Source: Provencibacterium sp. (GTDB lineage Bacteria; Bacillota; Clostridia; Oscillospirales; Ruminococcaceae). From it: 64,000 nt of DNA. Of the stretch, positions 1 to 8,634 are shown piece by piece (positions within the stretch are counted from its first letter, which is position 1; every line of letters starts with the position of its first letter). Location: positions 1-64,000 of the forward strand of contig JAAWAN010000025.1 in the NCBI GenBank assembly GCA_022792175.1. The letters are read 5' to 3'. The translations under genes were made by a program, and so were the position numbers. The notes under the pieces were generated by a model, which had not been told where the DNA came from, did no database searches, and was given only the letters and a program-made list of their open reading frames with translations.

Positions 1-13
1 GCATTGCAAAATA

Positions 14-93
14 TTTTTCCGGTTTGCAGAAACCGGAAAAAGGACGGTTTCGCCCGCGAACTGCGGGCGAAATTTGACTCTGGTGGAGTCAAA
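14..93. repeat. Three consecutive perfect hairpins
   Basis: Three perfect inverted repeats sit back to back: arms 14-25/30-41 (12 bp, GCAG loop), 48-57/63-72 (10 bp) and 73-80/86-93 (8 bp). They lie just outside the broken end of an IS3-like OrfB fragment. They could be a compound terminator or a folded intergenic repeat. I see no gene in 1-130. Confidence 0.6.
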
Positions 94-132
94 AGCGGCT
101 TTTTCAAAAGGGCTGCTGCAAAATGGAATCAT

Positions 133-225
133 ATAACCACTGCGGGATACCTCGAATACAAGGCACATGGCAGCTATGCTGTATTTGTTGCGAAACCGTT
201 CCATGACTCGATACTTCAGCTTCAC
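133..225 (-). pseudogene. IS3-family transposase OrfB, N-terminal fragment
   Basis: On the minus strand a GTG at 225 opens a frame reading VKLKYRVMERFRNKY followed by a conserved stretch ending EVSRSGY, the usual beginning of the IS3-family DDE transposase OrfB. Similarity stops after about 30 codons and the rest of the catalytic domain is missing. The start overlaps the OrfA stop, as is normal in IS3 elements. This is a truncated, inactive transposase; the break is next to the hairpin cluster at 14-93. Confidence 0.7.
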
Positions 226-503
226 CTCCTTCCAGCTTCAGACAGAAAATTTCGCAGCAGCTCCACCTGCATACGCAGTTCCGCCAGCTCGTTGCTGCGC
301 TGTGTTTCTTCCTTTGCCGGGTTCTTGCGGGGGTGTCCCTTCGCTCGGGGAACATAACCGTCTGCTATCCTTTGGGCTTTGTTATTCTGCCGTGTGATGA
401 GCTTTTTGATCTGCTTGAGCGTCAGGCCATAGCTTTCCGCTATTTCCCGGTCCGTTTCTCCCGCCGCTTTCCGCCGGAATACTTCCCCGCTTAACGGCTT
501 CAC
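222..503 (-). CDS. IS3-family transposase OrfA-like protein (degenerate element)
   Basis: The product of about 93 residues has an N-terminal helix-turn-helix (about residues 12-40, GETDREIAESYGLTLKQIKK) and a C-terminal leucine-rich helix ending near RMQVELLRNFLSEAGR, the usual layout of an IS3 OrfA that binds the element ends and frameshifts or couples to OrfB. The only in-frame start is GTG at 503. A better ATG with an AGGAGG site lies just upstream but in another frame, so the beginning may be frameshifted. With OrfB truncated the element cannot transpose by itself. Confidence 0.6.
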   Translation of the reverse strand: MKPLSGEVFRRKAAGETDREIAESYGLTLKQIKKLITRQNNKAQRIADGYVPRAKGHPRKNPAKEETQRSNELAELRMQVELLRNFLSEAGRR

Positions 504-531
504 TTTTGTATAATGTTCTGCGCATATAGAT

Positions 532-577
532 GGCCTCCTGTCGTAGCTTTTATTCTACAACAGGAGGCCTCTTTTTT
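532..577. terminator. Hairpin with T-tract near the IS end
   Basis: Arms GGCCTCCTGT (532-541) and ACAGGAGGCC (560-569), plus an inner GTAG/CTAC pair, are followed by a run of six T. It resembles a rho-independent terminator read on the plus strand. On the minus strand the same hairpin covers the OrfA ribosome binding site, a position that often limits transposase translation from outside transcripts. Confidence 0.55.
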
Positions 578-631
578 CACTGTCCGTTTTTCGGGTTATT
601 GTCCAGCTTTGCAACCAGACCTTTTTGGCCT

Positions 632-1378
632 TCATTCATTCAAATGAATGTAGTTGCCGCTGGCATAGCCGACATTTCCGCCATAGCGGGTGACATACCA
701 GCCATTGGGAAGAATGCCCAGTACCATCACCGGCGAGCCATCCGGCATGCGTGCCAGCACCGGGGCGCCGGTATTGGGACGGGAGCGCAGCAGAAGGTTG
801 CTTCCCCCGGTCGCTACCCGCCCCGCACGCTCCGGCTGCGCCTCTACAAAGGGAATGCCGAAATACTCGGTCACCGAGCGGACAATCGTTTGGGCGATGA
901 GGTCGATATTCTCCTGAATCCACTGGGCATCCTCCAGGTTATCGTGGTAGGCAACCTCAATAAGTACGGCCGGGGCAATGGTGCGCAGCACCTCTGCCAG
1001 CTGGGTGGAGGCGCGTATATCCACCATCCAGGGGTAGGGATAGATGCTTTTAAAATTCTGCGCCAGAATGTCTGCGAACCGCCGGCTGCGCCAGTTGCCC
1101 TGCCGGTAGTAGATATCCGGCCCCTGCAGCTGACCCGCAATATTCTCCGGAGAGGCATTGGAGTGCAGCGCTATGTGCAGATCGTAGTTTCCGGAGTTGG
1201 ACTGCTCGATAGATTGAAGGACATTTCCTTCCGGCGAGTTGCGCGCCATCTGTATCCCGCTTGAACGCAGATAGGGCAGCATGGCATCGGCGAGCTGGTT
1301 CATGACCTCCTCTTCCGTTCCTCCGGTGATATAGTGATTATATTCCTGCGTTGAGGGACTTAAAAAAACAGTAGGCAT
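632..1378 (-). CDS. N-acetylmuramoyl-L-alanine amidase with C-terminal SH3 domain
   Basis: 248 residues. Residues 1 to about 175 match the zinc-dependent Amidase_3 fold: an N-terminal Thr/Ser-rich strand with a candidate His ligand (YNHY), the DLHIALHSNAS strand with a zinc-ligand His, and the catalytic glutamate region VLIEVAYHDN. Residues of about 185-248 (NLLLRSRPNTGAPVLARM through NGWYVTRYGG) form an SH3b cell-wall-binding domain. The enzyme cleaves the amide between MurNAc and the stem peptide. There is no signal peptide, which suits a phage-type endolysin or a spore-cortex enzyme. Start ATG at 1378 follows AAAGGAAGGG. It is the first of several phage-like lysis genes on the minus strand in the first 9 kb. 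Confidence 0.85.
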   Translation of the reverse strand: MPTVFLSPSTQEYNHYITGGTEEEVMNQLADAMLPYLRSSGIQMARNSPEGNVLQSIEQSNSGNYDLHIALHSNASPENIAGQLQGPDIYYRQGNWRSRRFADILAQNFKSIYPYPWMVDIRASTQLAEVLRTIAPAVLIEVAYHDNLEDAQWIQENIDLIAQTIVRSVTEYFGIPFVEAQPERAGRVATGGSNLLLRSRPNTGAPVLARMPDGSPVMVLGILPNGWYVTRYGGNVGYASGNYIHLNE

Positions 1379-1459
1379 ATTTTTACCCTTCCTTTCACAG
1401 TATTTGCCTTTCCATGCTATGCCGGGAAAGAATTACCTGTGAAGGGAAGGGAAATATCC

Positions 1460-2125
1460 CTACTTTTTAGGCTCCAGCTTATCGGCCATACAAAAATGCA
1501 GCCCATCGCTAAAGCCGATATTATAGATGGAACGGATGATGCTCCCGCCGGAGGATATCCGTTCGACTTTGAGGCCAGCAACACTCTCATCCACCGCATG
1601 GGAGGCCGCCGCGACGAGCGCCCATTTGTTTTCAGGATTGCCGCTCCTGCGGTGCCAGGCGGTATAGAGCCCGGCTATATACCCTTTGGCATAGCTGTCG
1701 CGGAGGCAGCCCATCTCCTCGGCGGAATAGAGCCGCTGGTTGAGGCGCATCATCCGCCGGCTCCAGGCGTTTATGCACTCGAGCGCATAGCGAAGCGTCT
1801 TTTCGCAAAGCGAAACATCATCCGGAAATCCGGCCAGGCAGACGGTGCGCGTCTGCTGCCGGCTGCGCCGGCGGCAGAAGGCCCGGCAGCAGTAGTTTTC
1901 CGCAATCACGCCTGCCAGCTGCAGCATCCAGACATTGCGGCGCCTGGAATAGGTGAACGGGGTTTCATGGTGAATCACCTGAACATCCTCCGCCATGAGA
2001 TCCTGCATCGAAAGGCCGTGTTCGCTCATCAGCTCTCTGGCTTTAAGCAGGGCCTGCCGGGCCTCATGCTCATTCGGGCTCTGCGAAAGAGCCAGCAGCT
2101 TGTTGATTTTATCTTTCGTATCCAT
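1460..2125 (-). CDS. DUF2786-domain protein
   Basis: About 221 residues beginning MDTKDKINKLLALSQSPNEH, the signature of DUF2786: a short helical N-terminal domain followed by a larger uncharacterised domain with Arg-rich and aromatic segments. Function is unknown; relatives occur in phages and mobile regions. I chose the ATG at 2125. An upstream in-frame ATG at 2134 falls inside a consensus -10 box, and no ribosome binding site precedes either start. The -35/-10 pair predicts a transcript beginning at about the ATG itself, so the message may be leaderless. It is flanked by the amidase gene downstream and a small gene upstream, all on the minus strand. Confidence 0.65.
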   Translation of the reverse strand: MDTKDKINKLLALSQSPNEHEARQALLKARELMSEHGLSMQDLMAEDVQVIHHETPFTYSRRRNVWMLQLAGVIAENYCCRAFCRRRSRQQTRTVCLAGFPDDVSLCEKTLRYALECINAWSRRMMRLNQRLYSAEEMGCLRDSYAKGYIAGLYTAWHRRSGNPENKWALVAAASHAVDESVAGLKVERISSGGSIIRSIYNIGFSDGLHFCMADKLEPKK

Positions 2126-2132
2126 GTTTTTC

Positions 2133-2161
2133 ATTATAACACAGGGGGCGGGCGGTTGCAA
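2133..2161 (-). promoter_or_regulatory. Sigma-70-type promoter of the DUF2786 gene
   Basis: On the minus strand TTGCAA (2156-2161) and TATAAT (2133-2138) are separated by exactly 17 bp. The -10 box ends 7 nt before the ATG at 2125, so transcription should begin at or next to the start codon. Confidence 0.6.
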
Positions 2162-2166
2162 CCGGG

Positions 2167-2358
2167 CTACTTTTTCCGTGCCTTTCGCTCTAGGTAGAGC
2201 CGGGAAAGTCCCCTGCCGATATTCAGCAGTATCTCTCCCCGCAGCTTTTTCCATTCCGTTTCCGGCAGGCAGTCTATAGGAATAGCGGTGCGCTGCCTGC
2301 GGTTCATCAAATAAAATGAAACCTCCTCCGGGGAAGGAAAGGGATCCTTCTCTGTCAT
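2167..2358 (-). CDS. Small hypothetical protein
   Basis: 63 residues, start ATG at 2358 after a clear GGAGG six bases upstream. It begins MTEKDPFPSPEEVSFYLMNR and ends with a strongly basic tail (YLERKARKK). No membrane segment, and no family I recognise. It lies directly upstream of the DUF2786 promoter on the same strand. The basic C-terminus would suit nucleic-acid binding, but that is only a guess. Confidence 0.5.
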   Translation of the reverse strand: MTEKDPFPSPEEVSFYLMNRRQRTAIPIDCLPETEWKKLRGEILLNIGRGLSRLYLERKARKK

Positions 2359-2471
2359 AAAAAAGCCTCCGTTTCCTGCCAAACGTTCTTTGGCGGATTT
2401 ATCCTCCGGTGCCGTCTCCCGGCATCCAGTTCCAAGGCAATGGGTATGACAGAGGCAGATTGTCTCATGAT

Positions 2472-2531
2472 AAAAAACAGCTGCTTTATGAGGGCTCTGA
2501 CTTTATCGGACAAAGGGGCTGCTGTTTTTTT
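2472..2531. terminator. Bidirectional terminator-like repeat
   Basis: AAAAAACAGC (2472-2481) pairs with GCTGTTTTTT (2521-2530), with a longer interrupted stem inside. A- and T-tracts on both sides would allow termination in either direction between the minus-strand genes and the MATE gene. Nothing else is visible in 2359-2540. Confidence 0.5.
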
Positions 2532-2540
2532 ACATTTCCA

Positions 2541-2569
2541 TAGACAAAGAAAGCCGGCTGTGCTATTCT
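2541..2569 (+). promoter_or_regulatory. Candidate promoter of the MATE gene
   Basis: TAGACA (2541-2546), 17-bp spacer, TATTCT (2564-2569). It is about 90 bp ahead of the MATE start codon and just after the terminator-like repeat. Confidence 0.4.
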
Positions 2570-2657
2570 AGGTAGTAGCATGCAGCCAGATCTTTGCTAT
2601 TTTGCTGCCGGTGTTTTCAATCTGATTCCGCTTTTTTGCGGAGAAAGGGATGCAGGT

Positions 2658-4058
2658 ATGCTTTCGCGGCTCAGACAGGAAAAAAACGGAATTACAGAGG
2701 GCATTATCTGGAAACAGCTGCTCATCTTCTTTTTCCCTATCCTTTTCGGCACCTTTTTCCAGCAGCTCTATAATACGGTGGATGCTGTTGTCGTCGGCCG
2801 GTTTGTCGGCAAGGAGGCGCTTGCCGCCGTCGGCGGGGCGACCGGTACGCTTATCAATCTGCTGGTCGGCTTTTTTACCGGCCTTTCCTCCGGCGCCACG
2901 GTTATTATCTCCCAGTTTTATGGAGGGCAGAAGGAGGAAGAGGTCAGCCGGACGGTACACAGCGCCATTGCCCTGTGTCTGGCGGCCGGGGTCATTTTTA
3001 CGCTGGTCGGGCACCTCTGCAGCGGATGGGCGCTGCGTGCCATGGATACGCCGGAAAATATCATGAGCGGGGCAATGACCTATCTGCGTGTCTATTTTTC
3101 CGGCATCATCTTCCCGCTTATCTATAATATGGGTTCAGGCATTCTGCGCGCGGTCGGGGATTCCCGGCGGCCGCTCTATTTCCTGATTGTCTGCTGCATG
3201 GTCAACCTGCTACTGGACCTGCTTTTTGTGGTGGTTTTCCGCTGGGGAGTTCTGGGGGTGGCAGTGGCGACGCTGATTTCCCAGGCTGTCAGCGCGGGGC
3301 TGGTTGTTCTGGCGCTGATGAAGACCGAGCGCTCCTACCACTTTGATCCCCGTCTCCTTCGTTTTCACAGGGACCTTCTGCAAAAGGTCATCCGTATCGG
3401 CCTGCCTGCCGGGCTGCAGTCGGTCATGTATGGCATTTCCAATGTGGTTATCCAGTCAGGGGTCAATGCTTTCGGCACCGACATTATGGCCGCATGGACA
3501 GCCTACGGCAAGATTGACGGCTTTTTCTGGATGATTATGAGCGCCTTCGGTGTTGCAGCCACTACCTTCGTCGGCCAGAATTTCGGCGCGCAGTCGTATG
3601 CACGCATCCGCAAAAGCGTGCGGGTTTCTGCCGGGATGGCGATGGGCACCACCATTCTGCTGAGCATTCTTCTCTACTTTTTCGGCCCTTATATCTACCT
3701 GCTCTTTACCAGCGACCAGGTGGTTATCGAACAGGGAATGCTGATTCTGCGTACACTGGTTCCTACTTATTTTACCTATGTGATGATTGAAATTCTCGCA
3801 GGCGCCGTGCGCGGAACGGGCGATGCGCTGATACCGATGATTATCACCTGCCTGGGCGTCTGCGTGCTGCGGGTGGCTTGGATTACCTTTGCCGTTCCGG
3901 TCTGGCCGGAGATACGCACGGTCATTCTCAGCTATCCTATCACCTGGAGCGTGACCTCGGTTATTTTCGTTATTTACTATCTGCAGGGTGGGTGGCTGCG
4001 CCGCCAGATTGTCAAAGCAGGCTACGCGCCGGAGAAAAGGCAGGCGCAGAAGGCCTGA
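2658..4058 (+). CDS. MATE-family multidrug/cation efflux transporter
   Basis: 466 residues, start ATG at 2658 after GGAGAAAGGG. The sequence has about twelve hydrophobic segments arranged as two MatE halves. The typical first-half signatures are present: the start of helix 1 (IIWKQLLIFFFPILFGTFFQ), then QLYNTVDAVVVGRFVGKEALAAVGG and GLSSGATVIISQFYGG. The second half begins around residue 240 with IGLPAGLQSVMYGISN. MATE proteins exchange Na+ or H+ for toxic organic cations across the membrane. It sits upstream of, but is separated by a terminator from, an ABC exporter pair. Substrate cannot be told from sequence. Confidence 0.9.
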   Translation: MLSRLRQEKNGITEGIIWKQLLIFFFPILFGTFFQQLYNTVDAVVVGRFVGKEALAAVGGATGTLINLLVGFFTGLSSGATVIISQFYGGQKEEEVSRTVHSAIALCLAAGVIFTLVGHLCSGWALRAMDTPENIMSGAMTYLRVYFSGIIFPLIYNMGSGILRAVGDSRRPLYFLIVCCMVNLLLDLLFVVVFRWGVLGVAVATLISQAVSAGLVVLALMKTERSYHFDPRLLRFHRDLLQKVIRIGLPAGLQSVMYGISNVVIQSGVNAFGTDIMAAWTAYGKIDGFFWMIMSAFGVAATTFVGQNFGAQSYARIRKSVRVSAGMAMGTTILLSILLYFFGPYIYLLFTSDQVVIEQGMLILRTLVPTYFTYVMIEILAGAVRGTGDALIPMIITCLGVCVLRVAWITFAVPVWPEIRTVILSYPITWSVTSVIFVIYYLQGGWLRRQIVKAGYAPEKRQAQKA

Positions 4059-4134
4059 AACCGGCAGGCCGCTTTTCCTTGCTTTTTTGCAAAAGGGATA
4101 TTCTCTCTTACGTTGCCGGTAGTATAGGTTTATC

Positions 4135-4171
4135 AACGGGGACAGGTTATATAAAATCTGTTCCCGTTTTT
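4135..4171 (+). terminator. Rho-independent terminator after the MATE gene
   Basis: AACGGGGACAG (4135-4145) pairs with CTGTTCCCGTT (4158-4168) with one G:T pair, followed by T residues. It ends the MATE transcript before the ABC genes. Confidence 0.7.
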
Positions 4172-4267
4172 ACTATATTGTCTAAAAATCAGGCGATTTT
4201 TTTGCCTAATCTGGTAAAAAAACGGCGGTTGCTTTTCTTATACTTAAACAGATGAAGGAGGAAGGAA

Positions 4268-5887
4268 ATGAAAAGGCTTTTCGCATTTCTGGGGGACTGC
4301 CATATCCGCAGGCGATCGGTTGCCGCGCTGGCCATTTTGCAGATGACCATTTCGGCGCTGACCATCTCGCTCTCCCAGATTTTAAAGATGGGGGTGGATT
4401 CCATCCAGTCCGCCGACCTTTCTCTGCTGAAGATGGCGGGGATAGGCGGGGTCATCGCGGCGCTGCTGCTCGTCGCCTTTGAAGCGGCAGATAAGCTCTG
4501 CCTTGTCCGGCTGCAGAACAGAGGGACGCTTCAGCTGCAGGCCCGGCTGATGGACCGCCTTGTTTCCACCAAAAAAATCCAGCTCGACCGCTTAAGCGCC
4601 GGCAGGGTGATGACGGTGGTGATCAATAACGCCAGCGGAAGCGTCACCCATTCGCTTGAGTGTCTGGTGGATGCGGCCAAGGGCTTTTGCACCGTTTTGC
4701 TTGTCACTGCCTATATGCTTTGGCTGGAGTGGAAAATCGCCGGCATTCTGCTCTGCGGCATGATTTTTTTGCGCCTGCTCGCCCGGCTGGCCTTTAAAAA
4801 GCAGAAGCAGTTCGGCAGGCGGGCGGTTTCTGCCGAAAAAGAGACCTCTTCCTTTCTGACCGACTGGCTTTCCAATATGATGACCGTACGCCTGTTCGAT
4901 TTCAAAGGCTTTTTTGCTAAAAAGCTTCGCCAGAGAGAGCAGACGCTGCTTGTGGCCAACATGAAGCGCAACTATCTCTCCAACTTTCTTTCGGATGGGA
5001 CCTGGGCCTTTGTAAAGCTGCTGGAGTTTTTCGTCATCTATGGGCTGGGCGCCTGTTTCATCTATCAGGGCATGACAACGGCGGGCGTTCTCATTGCCTT
5101 CACCTTTGCGTTCGATGTGCTCATGAAGGGGCTGGACTTACTTACCCATGCGCAGAGCAGCCGGGCGGAGGCGCTGGCACAGATCGAATCGGTCGAAGAG
5201 CTGCTGAACACCTCCCAGCTGGAGGATGGGCGGCAGGCGGCGCTTCCCGACAGTCCGTTCTCTATCCGGGTAAGCGGCGTCCGCTTTGGATATACCGAGC
5301 ATCCGGTTCTGGAAAACGTCAGCTTTACCATTCTCCCCGGAGAAAAGGTGCTGCTGCGGGGGCCAAACGGTCAGGGGAAATCCACCCTTTTAAAGCTGCT
5401 CGCCGGGCTTTACCGTCCGGATGCCGGCTCTATCGAATTCGGGGAACAGAATATGGGTGCCATCCATCTGCAGAGCCTCTCTCAGGTCTACAGCTATATT
5501 TCGCAGGAGAGCGTTCTGTTTTCAGATGGCGTCAGGGAGAACCTCGCGCTGAGCCGGGAGTATGACCGCGGGCGCGCAGACCGGGTTTTGGAGGAGCTGA
5601 GGCTTGCGTCCATAGGGGAAAATGATCCGCTCTCCCTCTCCCAGGGCGAACGCCAGCGGCTGAATATCGGGCGCGCGCTCTATCGGAGCAGCCGCCCGCT
5701 GATTCTCGGGGATGAGATTTTTGCCAATATTGATGCGCAAAACGCTGCCCACATCCTCGGGCTGCTGAAAACTGCCTTTGCCGGCTGCACCGTTATCCTC
5801 GTCAGTCACGATGCGCTTGATTTCCCTTTCAGCCGGGTGCTGACGGTGGAAGATGGAAAGGTGCTGCAGGAGGTGTGCCGCGTATGA
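4268..5887 (+). CDS. ABC exporter half-transporter 1 (membrane and ATPase domains)
   Basis: 539 residues. Residues of about 15-300 carry six membrane segments of a type-1 exporter fold. The ATPase domain follows, with Walker A GPNGQGKST near residue 365, a Q-loop (YISQESVLF), signature LSQGERQR and Walker B/catalytic glutamate LILGDEIFANID. The Walker B strand ends in Gly-Asp-Glu instead of the usual Leu-Asp-Glu-Pro, but both acidic residues are kept. Start ATG at 4268 follows AAGGAGGAAGG. Its stop overlaps the next gene's start (ATGA), so the two are translationally coupled and probably form a heterodimeric exporter of an unknown peptide, lipid or drug. Confidence 0.85.
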   Translation: MKRLFAFLGDCHIRRRSVAALAILQMTISALTISLSQILKMGVDSIQSADLSLLKMAGIGGVIAALLLVAFEAADKLCLVRLQNRGTLQLQARLMDRLVSTKKIQLDRLSAGRVMTVVINNASGSVTHSLECLVDAAKGFCTVLLVTAYMLWLEWKIAGILLCGMIFLRLLARLAFKKQKQFGRRAVSAEKETSSFLTDWLSNMMTVRLFDFKGFFAKKLRQREQTLLVANMKRNYLSNFLSDGTWAFVKLLEFFVIYGLGACFIYQGMTTAGVLIAFTFAFDVLMKGLDLLTHAQSSRAEALAQIESVEELLNTSQLEDGRQAALPDSPFSIRVSGVRFGYTEHPVLENVSFTILPGEKVLLRGPNGQGKSTLLKLLAGLYRPDAGSIEFGEQNMGAIHLQSLSQVYSYISQESVLFSDGVRENLALSREYDRGRADRVLEELRLASIGENDPLSLSQGERQRLNIGRALYRSSRPLILGDEIFANIDAQNAAHILGLLKTAFAGCTVILVSHDALDFPFSRVLTVEDGKVLQEVCRV

Positions 5888-7512
5888 AGAAAAATCCGAT
5901 TTTAGTCCGTTTTATAAGGAAGCATCCCTTCTGGCTGTTGTTTATCACCCTTTCCAATCTGCTTGCCGGCTGCACACGCGCTGCCGGCGCCTCCTATATT
6001 CAAAAAATTGTGGACAGCCTTTCTTCCTTTGGCGCTTCCCCCGCAGCCTTCTGGAAAACGGTAACCGTCGGAGCCGCCGTCATGTTTTCCGCCTATCTCT
6101 TTCGCTGGACCGGCGCCATCGGCGCACGGTATATCGCCGAAAGGCTCACGATGGAAACCCGGCTGCTGCTCGCCGAGCATCTCCAAAAAATTCCTTTTTT
6201 GCGCTTTGAAGGCTTTCGGACCGGCGATCTGCAGTCGATTCTCCGAAACGATGCAGCCGAAGCCGCCAATCTCCTCTATAACCTCTCCTCCCGCATTATG
6301 AACAATCTCTTTCTGTTTTTCTTTTCGGTCGCCTATATGGCCTCTATCAGCCTGCCGCTGACGGCGGCCGTTACTGCCGTTATTCTGGTAAGCACCGGGG
6401 TTAACCAGCTGATCCTTTCCCGCCTGCGCTCCCATCTGCGCGCCTCCAGAAGCGCACTCGGCGCGCTCAGCTCCCAGGTGGAAAATGCCTGTTCCGGCAT
6501 GGAAACCATTAAAACCGCCTGGGCAAAGACTTATATTCTGCAGCGGTTTTGTGTCCGGCGTCAGGAGCTGAACGGACACCTCTACCGGGCCGAGGCGGTT
6601 GACGCCGGACGTCTTTCGCTCTATAATACGGTCAACCACATGACCTTGTTCGGGGCCATGCTCTTTCTGGGCTATCAGGGGATAGCCGGGCAGCTCTCGG
6701 TGGGCGCGGCAGTCGCCTATATTTACCTCATCAAGCAGATTCTCGTTCCGGTTGAGGTCGTCTTCCGCTGGATGGGCAGAATCGTCTCCAGCGGGGCGGC
6801 CTGGGAGCGCGTTTACAGCATTCTGCACCTGCCGGCCGAAGAGCCGCGGGAAGCGCCCGCCTATCGCAGCGAAGCACCGCAGGCGGTCTCGGTCAACAAC
6901 CTGAGCTTTGGCTATGAAAAGGGTACGCCCCCCATCCTGCAGAAGCTTTCGCTGAAGCTTGCCCGCGGCCAGATAGAGGGAATCGCCGGGGAGAGCGGCT
7001 GCGGAAAAACAACGCTCATCAAGGTGCTCTGCGGCCTCTACCGCAGTGCGGATGCCGAATACCGGGCAGACGGGCAGCCGCTGGAAAGCCTGTCCGGGCT
7101 GGCGGCGGCTGCCGCTGGGGAAAAGCAGGTTTTCCGCCTGAGCATTTATGAAAACATTGCCCTGGGCGATGGCCGCATCTCCCGAAAGGACTGCCTGGAA
7201 ATGCTGGAACAGCTGGGCTTTAAGGATTGGATAAGCGCCCTTCCGGATGGGATAGATACCCTCATTTCTGCGGGAGAAATTTCCGGCGGGCAGCGGCAGG
7301 CCATTTCCAACGCCCGCGCACTGCTAAGCGCTTTCCCGCTGATTATTCTCGATGAACCGTTTGCCGCTCTGGATGGCGAAAAGCAGCGGCTGCTCTGCGA
7401 GGAGCTGCAGCGGCAGAAGCAGCGGCGCATGCTGCTGATGACCTCTCACCGTCCCGGCACGCTGCAGTGCTGCGCGCACATTCTGCAGCTGAAAAAGGCC
7501 GCAAAGGCATAG
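5884..7512 (+). CDS. ABC exporter half-transporter 2 (membrane and ATPase domains)
   Basis: 542 residues from the ATG at 5884, which overlaps the previous stop codon; AGGAGG lies about 10 bases upstream. It has an N-terminal six-helix exporter domain followed by an ATPase domain: Walker A GESGCGKTTL, signature ISGGQRQA and Walker B LIILDEPFAALD are all canonical. The Q-loop region (AAAAAGEKQVFRLSIYENIAL) is unusually Ala-rich and lacks the common 'Q...LF' wording. A full consensus site here beside the slightly divergent one in the partner fits an asymmetric heterodimer. A strong terminator follows. Confidence 0.85.
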   Translation: MKKNPILVRFIRKHPFWLLFITLSNLLAGCTRAAGASYIQKIVDSLSSFGASPAAFWKTVTVGAAVMFSAYLFRWTGAIGARYIAERLTMETRLLLAEHLQKIPFLRFEGFRTGDLQSILRNDAAEAANLLYNLSSRIMNNLFLFFFSVAYMASISLPLTAAVTAVILVSTGVNQLILSRLRSHLRASRSALGALSSQVENACSGMETIKTAWAKTYILQRFCVRRQELNGHLYRAEAVDAGRLSLYNTVNHMTLFGAMLFLGYQGIAGQLSVGAAVAYIYLIKQILVPVEVVFRWMGRIVSSGAAWERVYSILHLPAEEPREAPAYRSEAPQAVSVNNLSFGYEKGTPPILQKLSLKLARGQIEGIAGESGCGKTTLIKVLCGLYRSADAEYRADGQPLESLSGLAAAAAGEKQVFRLSIYENIALGDGRISRKDCLEMLEQLGFKDWISALPDGIDTLISAGEISGGQRQAISNARALLSAFPLIILDEPFAALDGEKQRLLCEELQRQKQRRMLLMTSHRPGTLQCCAHILQLKKAAKA

Positions 7513-7545
7513 GGCACTTTCCTGGCGCAGCGTCCGTTTTTTTCG

Positions 7546-7587
7546 AAAGGGCGCGTTGCAAAACGTCCATTTTGCAACGCGCCTTTT
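7546..7587 (+). terminator. Strong terminator shared by the ABC operon and the lysozyme gene
   Basis: An 18-bp perfect stem: 7546-7563 pairs with 7570-7587, loop CGTCCA, with A- and T-rich ends. The lysozyme stop codon lies at its edge, so it can serve both strands. Confidence 0.8.
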
Positions 7588-8334
7588 CTATATGGTCAAT
7601 TTCAGTTTTTTTATCAGCGCCTCCATCTCTTCTGCCAGCTCGGCCACTTTGGCCGCCAGCGCATCATACTGCGCCTTCGGTACCGTTTCGGGGACAGGCT
7701 TTTTTGCCTCCCATCCATTTAATCCGGCCTCTTTAATGAGTGCCGGATAGTCCCTGTAGGCATAATCCAAATCGACATTGCCCTGTATCCCGTCTATCTT
7801 TCCCTTCCAGGAATACTGCCAGATGCCATAGTCCCCCGAAAAGGCGGGCTTATCGGTGTCAATATGCGCCACCCAGCAGTCAAAGCGGCCTATACGCTCC
7901 CGGGCATACCGGTTAAGATTCTCCAGCGAAGATGCCGACATATACAGTATGCCATAGTAGCCCGCCGCTTTGATTTCACCGAGAAAAGCCTCGATAATGG
8001 CGAGCTGCGTTTCAGGCGGGAGAGCCAGCTGCGCCTTTTCCTCAAAATCGAAAGCTACCGGGTAAAGCGGCTTTGCATCCCGGATAACCCGCAGGAAGAA
8101 GGCTGCCTCCCGTTTTGCATCCGCAGGGTTCTGCGCATAGGAATAGTGGTAAAGCCCATAGGGCAGTCCCGCAGCTTCGCAGCCCTGAATATTATTCTGC
8201 AGCTGCCGGTCAATCTGGCTGTCATTATCCCAGCCGAAGCCGGCGCGCAGCATGGCGAACTCCACCCCGGCTGCCTTTACCTTCTTCCAGTCGACGGCGC
8301 CGTTGTGGTGAGAAGCGTCGATCCCCTTAAGCAA
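7588..8334 (-). CDS. GH25 family lysozyme (endolysin)
   Basis: 248 residues. The GH25 barrel is evident: start MLKGIDASHHNGAVDW with the conserved catalytic-face Asp, the YGLYHYSYA strand, the catalytic pair AFDFEEK near residue 95, and the late strand GIWQYSWKGKIDGIQGNVDLDYAY. The enzyme hydrolyses the MurNAc-GlcNAc bond. Residues of about 215-248 form a short coiled coil (AKVAELAEEMEALIKKLK) instead of the usual wall-binding repeats. The start is TTG at 8334, just after the holin stop codon. With the adjacent holin it forms a phage lysis cassette, although no structural phage genes lie near this copy. Confidence 0.85.
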   Translation of the reverse strand: MLKGIDASHHNGAVDWKKVKAAGVEFAMLRAGFGWDNDSQIDRQLQNNIQGCEAAGLPYGLYHYSYAQNPADAKREAAFFLRVIRDAKPLYPVAFDFEEKAQLALPPETQLAIIEAFLGEIKAAGYYGILYMSASSLENLNRYARERIGRFDCWVAHIDTDKPAFSGDYGIWQYSWKGKIDGIQGNVDLDYAYRDYPALIKEAGLNGWEAKKPVPETVPKAQYDALAAKVAELAEEMEALIKKLKLTI

Positions 8335-8337
8335 CTC

Positions 8338-8634
8338 TCAATCACCCTTTCCGTGCTGTTTGCCAAGCTGGTGGATATATACCGAGCAGCCGGCGCAGAG
8401 AATCCCCTGCGTGATGGCCGCGAAGGCCGCCCGCAGAATATCCTGTATACCGGCCAGCTTCGAGCCTGCCAGCACCCACAAAAGCGCCAGCAGAACGCCT
8501 GCGCTGCCGAGCAGCAGCGGGATATATTTGTCTGCCACCGTCTGGATTTTTTTCAGCCCCATACCGATGAAATAGAGCACCGGGATGAGTACCAGCAGCT
8601 CGGGCTTCACATAGCTCATAATTTCCTCCATCAT
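8338..8634 (-). CDS. Phage holin-like membrane protein
   Basis: 98 residues with three hydrophobic segments: about 10-27 (PELLVLIPVLYFIGMGL), 40-58 (IPLLLGSAGVLLALLWVLAG) and 68-88 (AAFAAITQGILCAGCSVY). The order and the KYIPLLLG motif match the Phage_holin_5_2-type proteins as I remember them. Holins make the membrane lesion that lets the endolysin reach the wall. The stop is four bases before the lysozyme start, and the holin start overlaps the stop of the upstream small gene, so the three are translated together. Confidence 0.75.
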   Translation of the reverse strand: MMEEIMSYVKPELLVLIPVLYFIGMGLKKIQTVADKYIPLLLGSAGVLLALLWVLAGSKLAGIQDILRAAFAAITQGILCAGCSVYIHQLGKQHGKGD

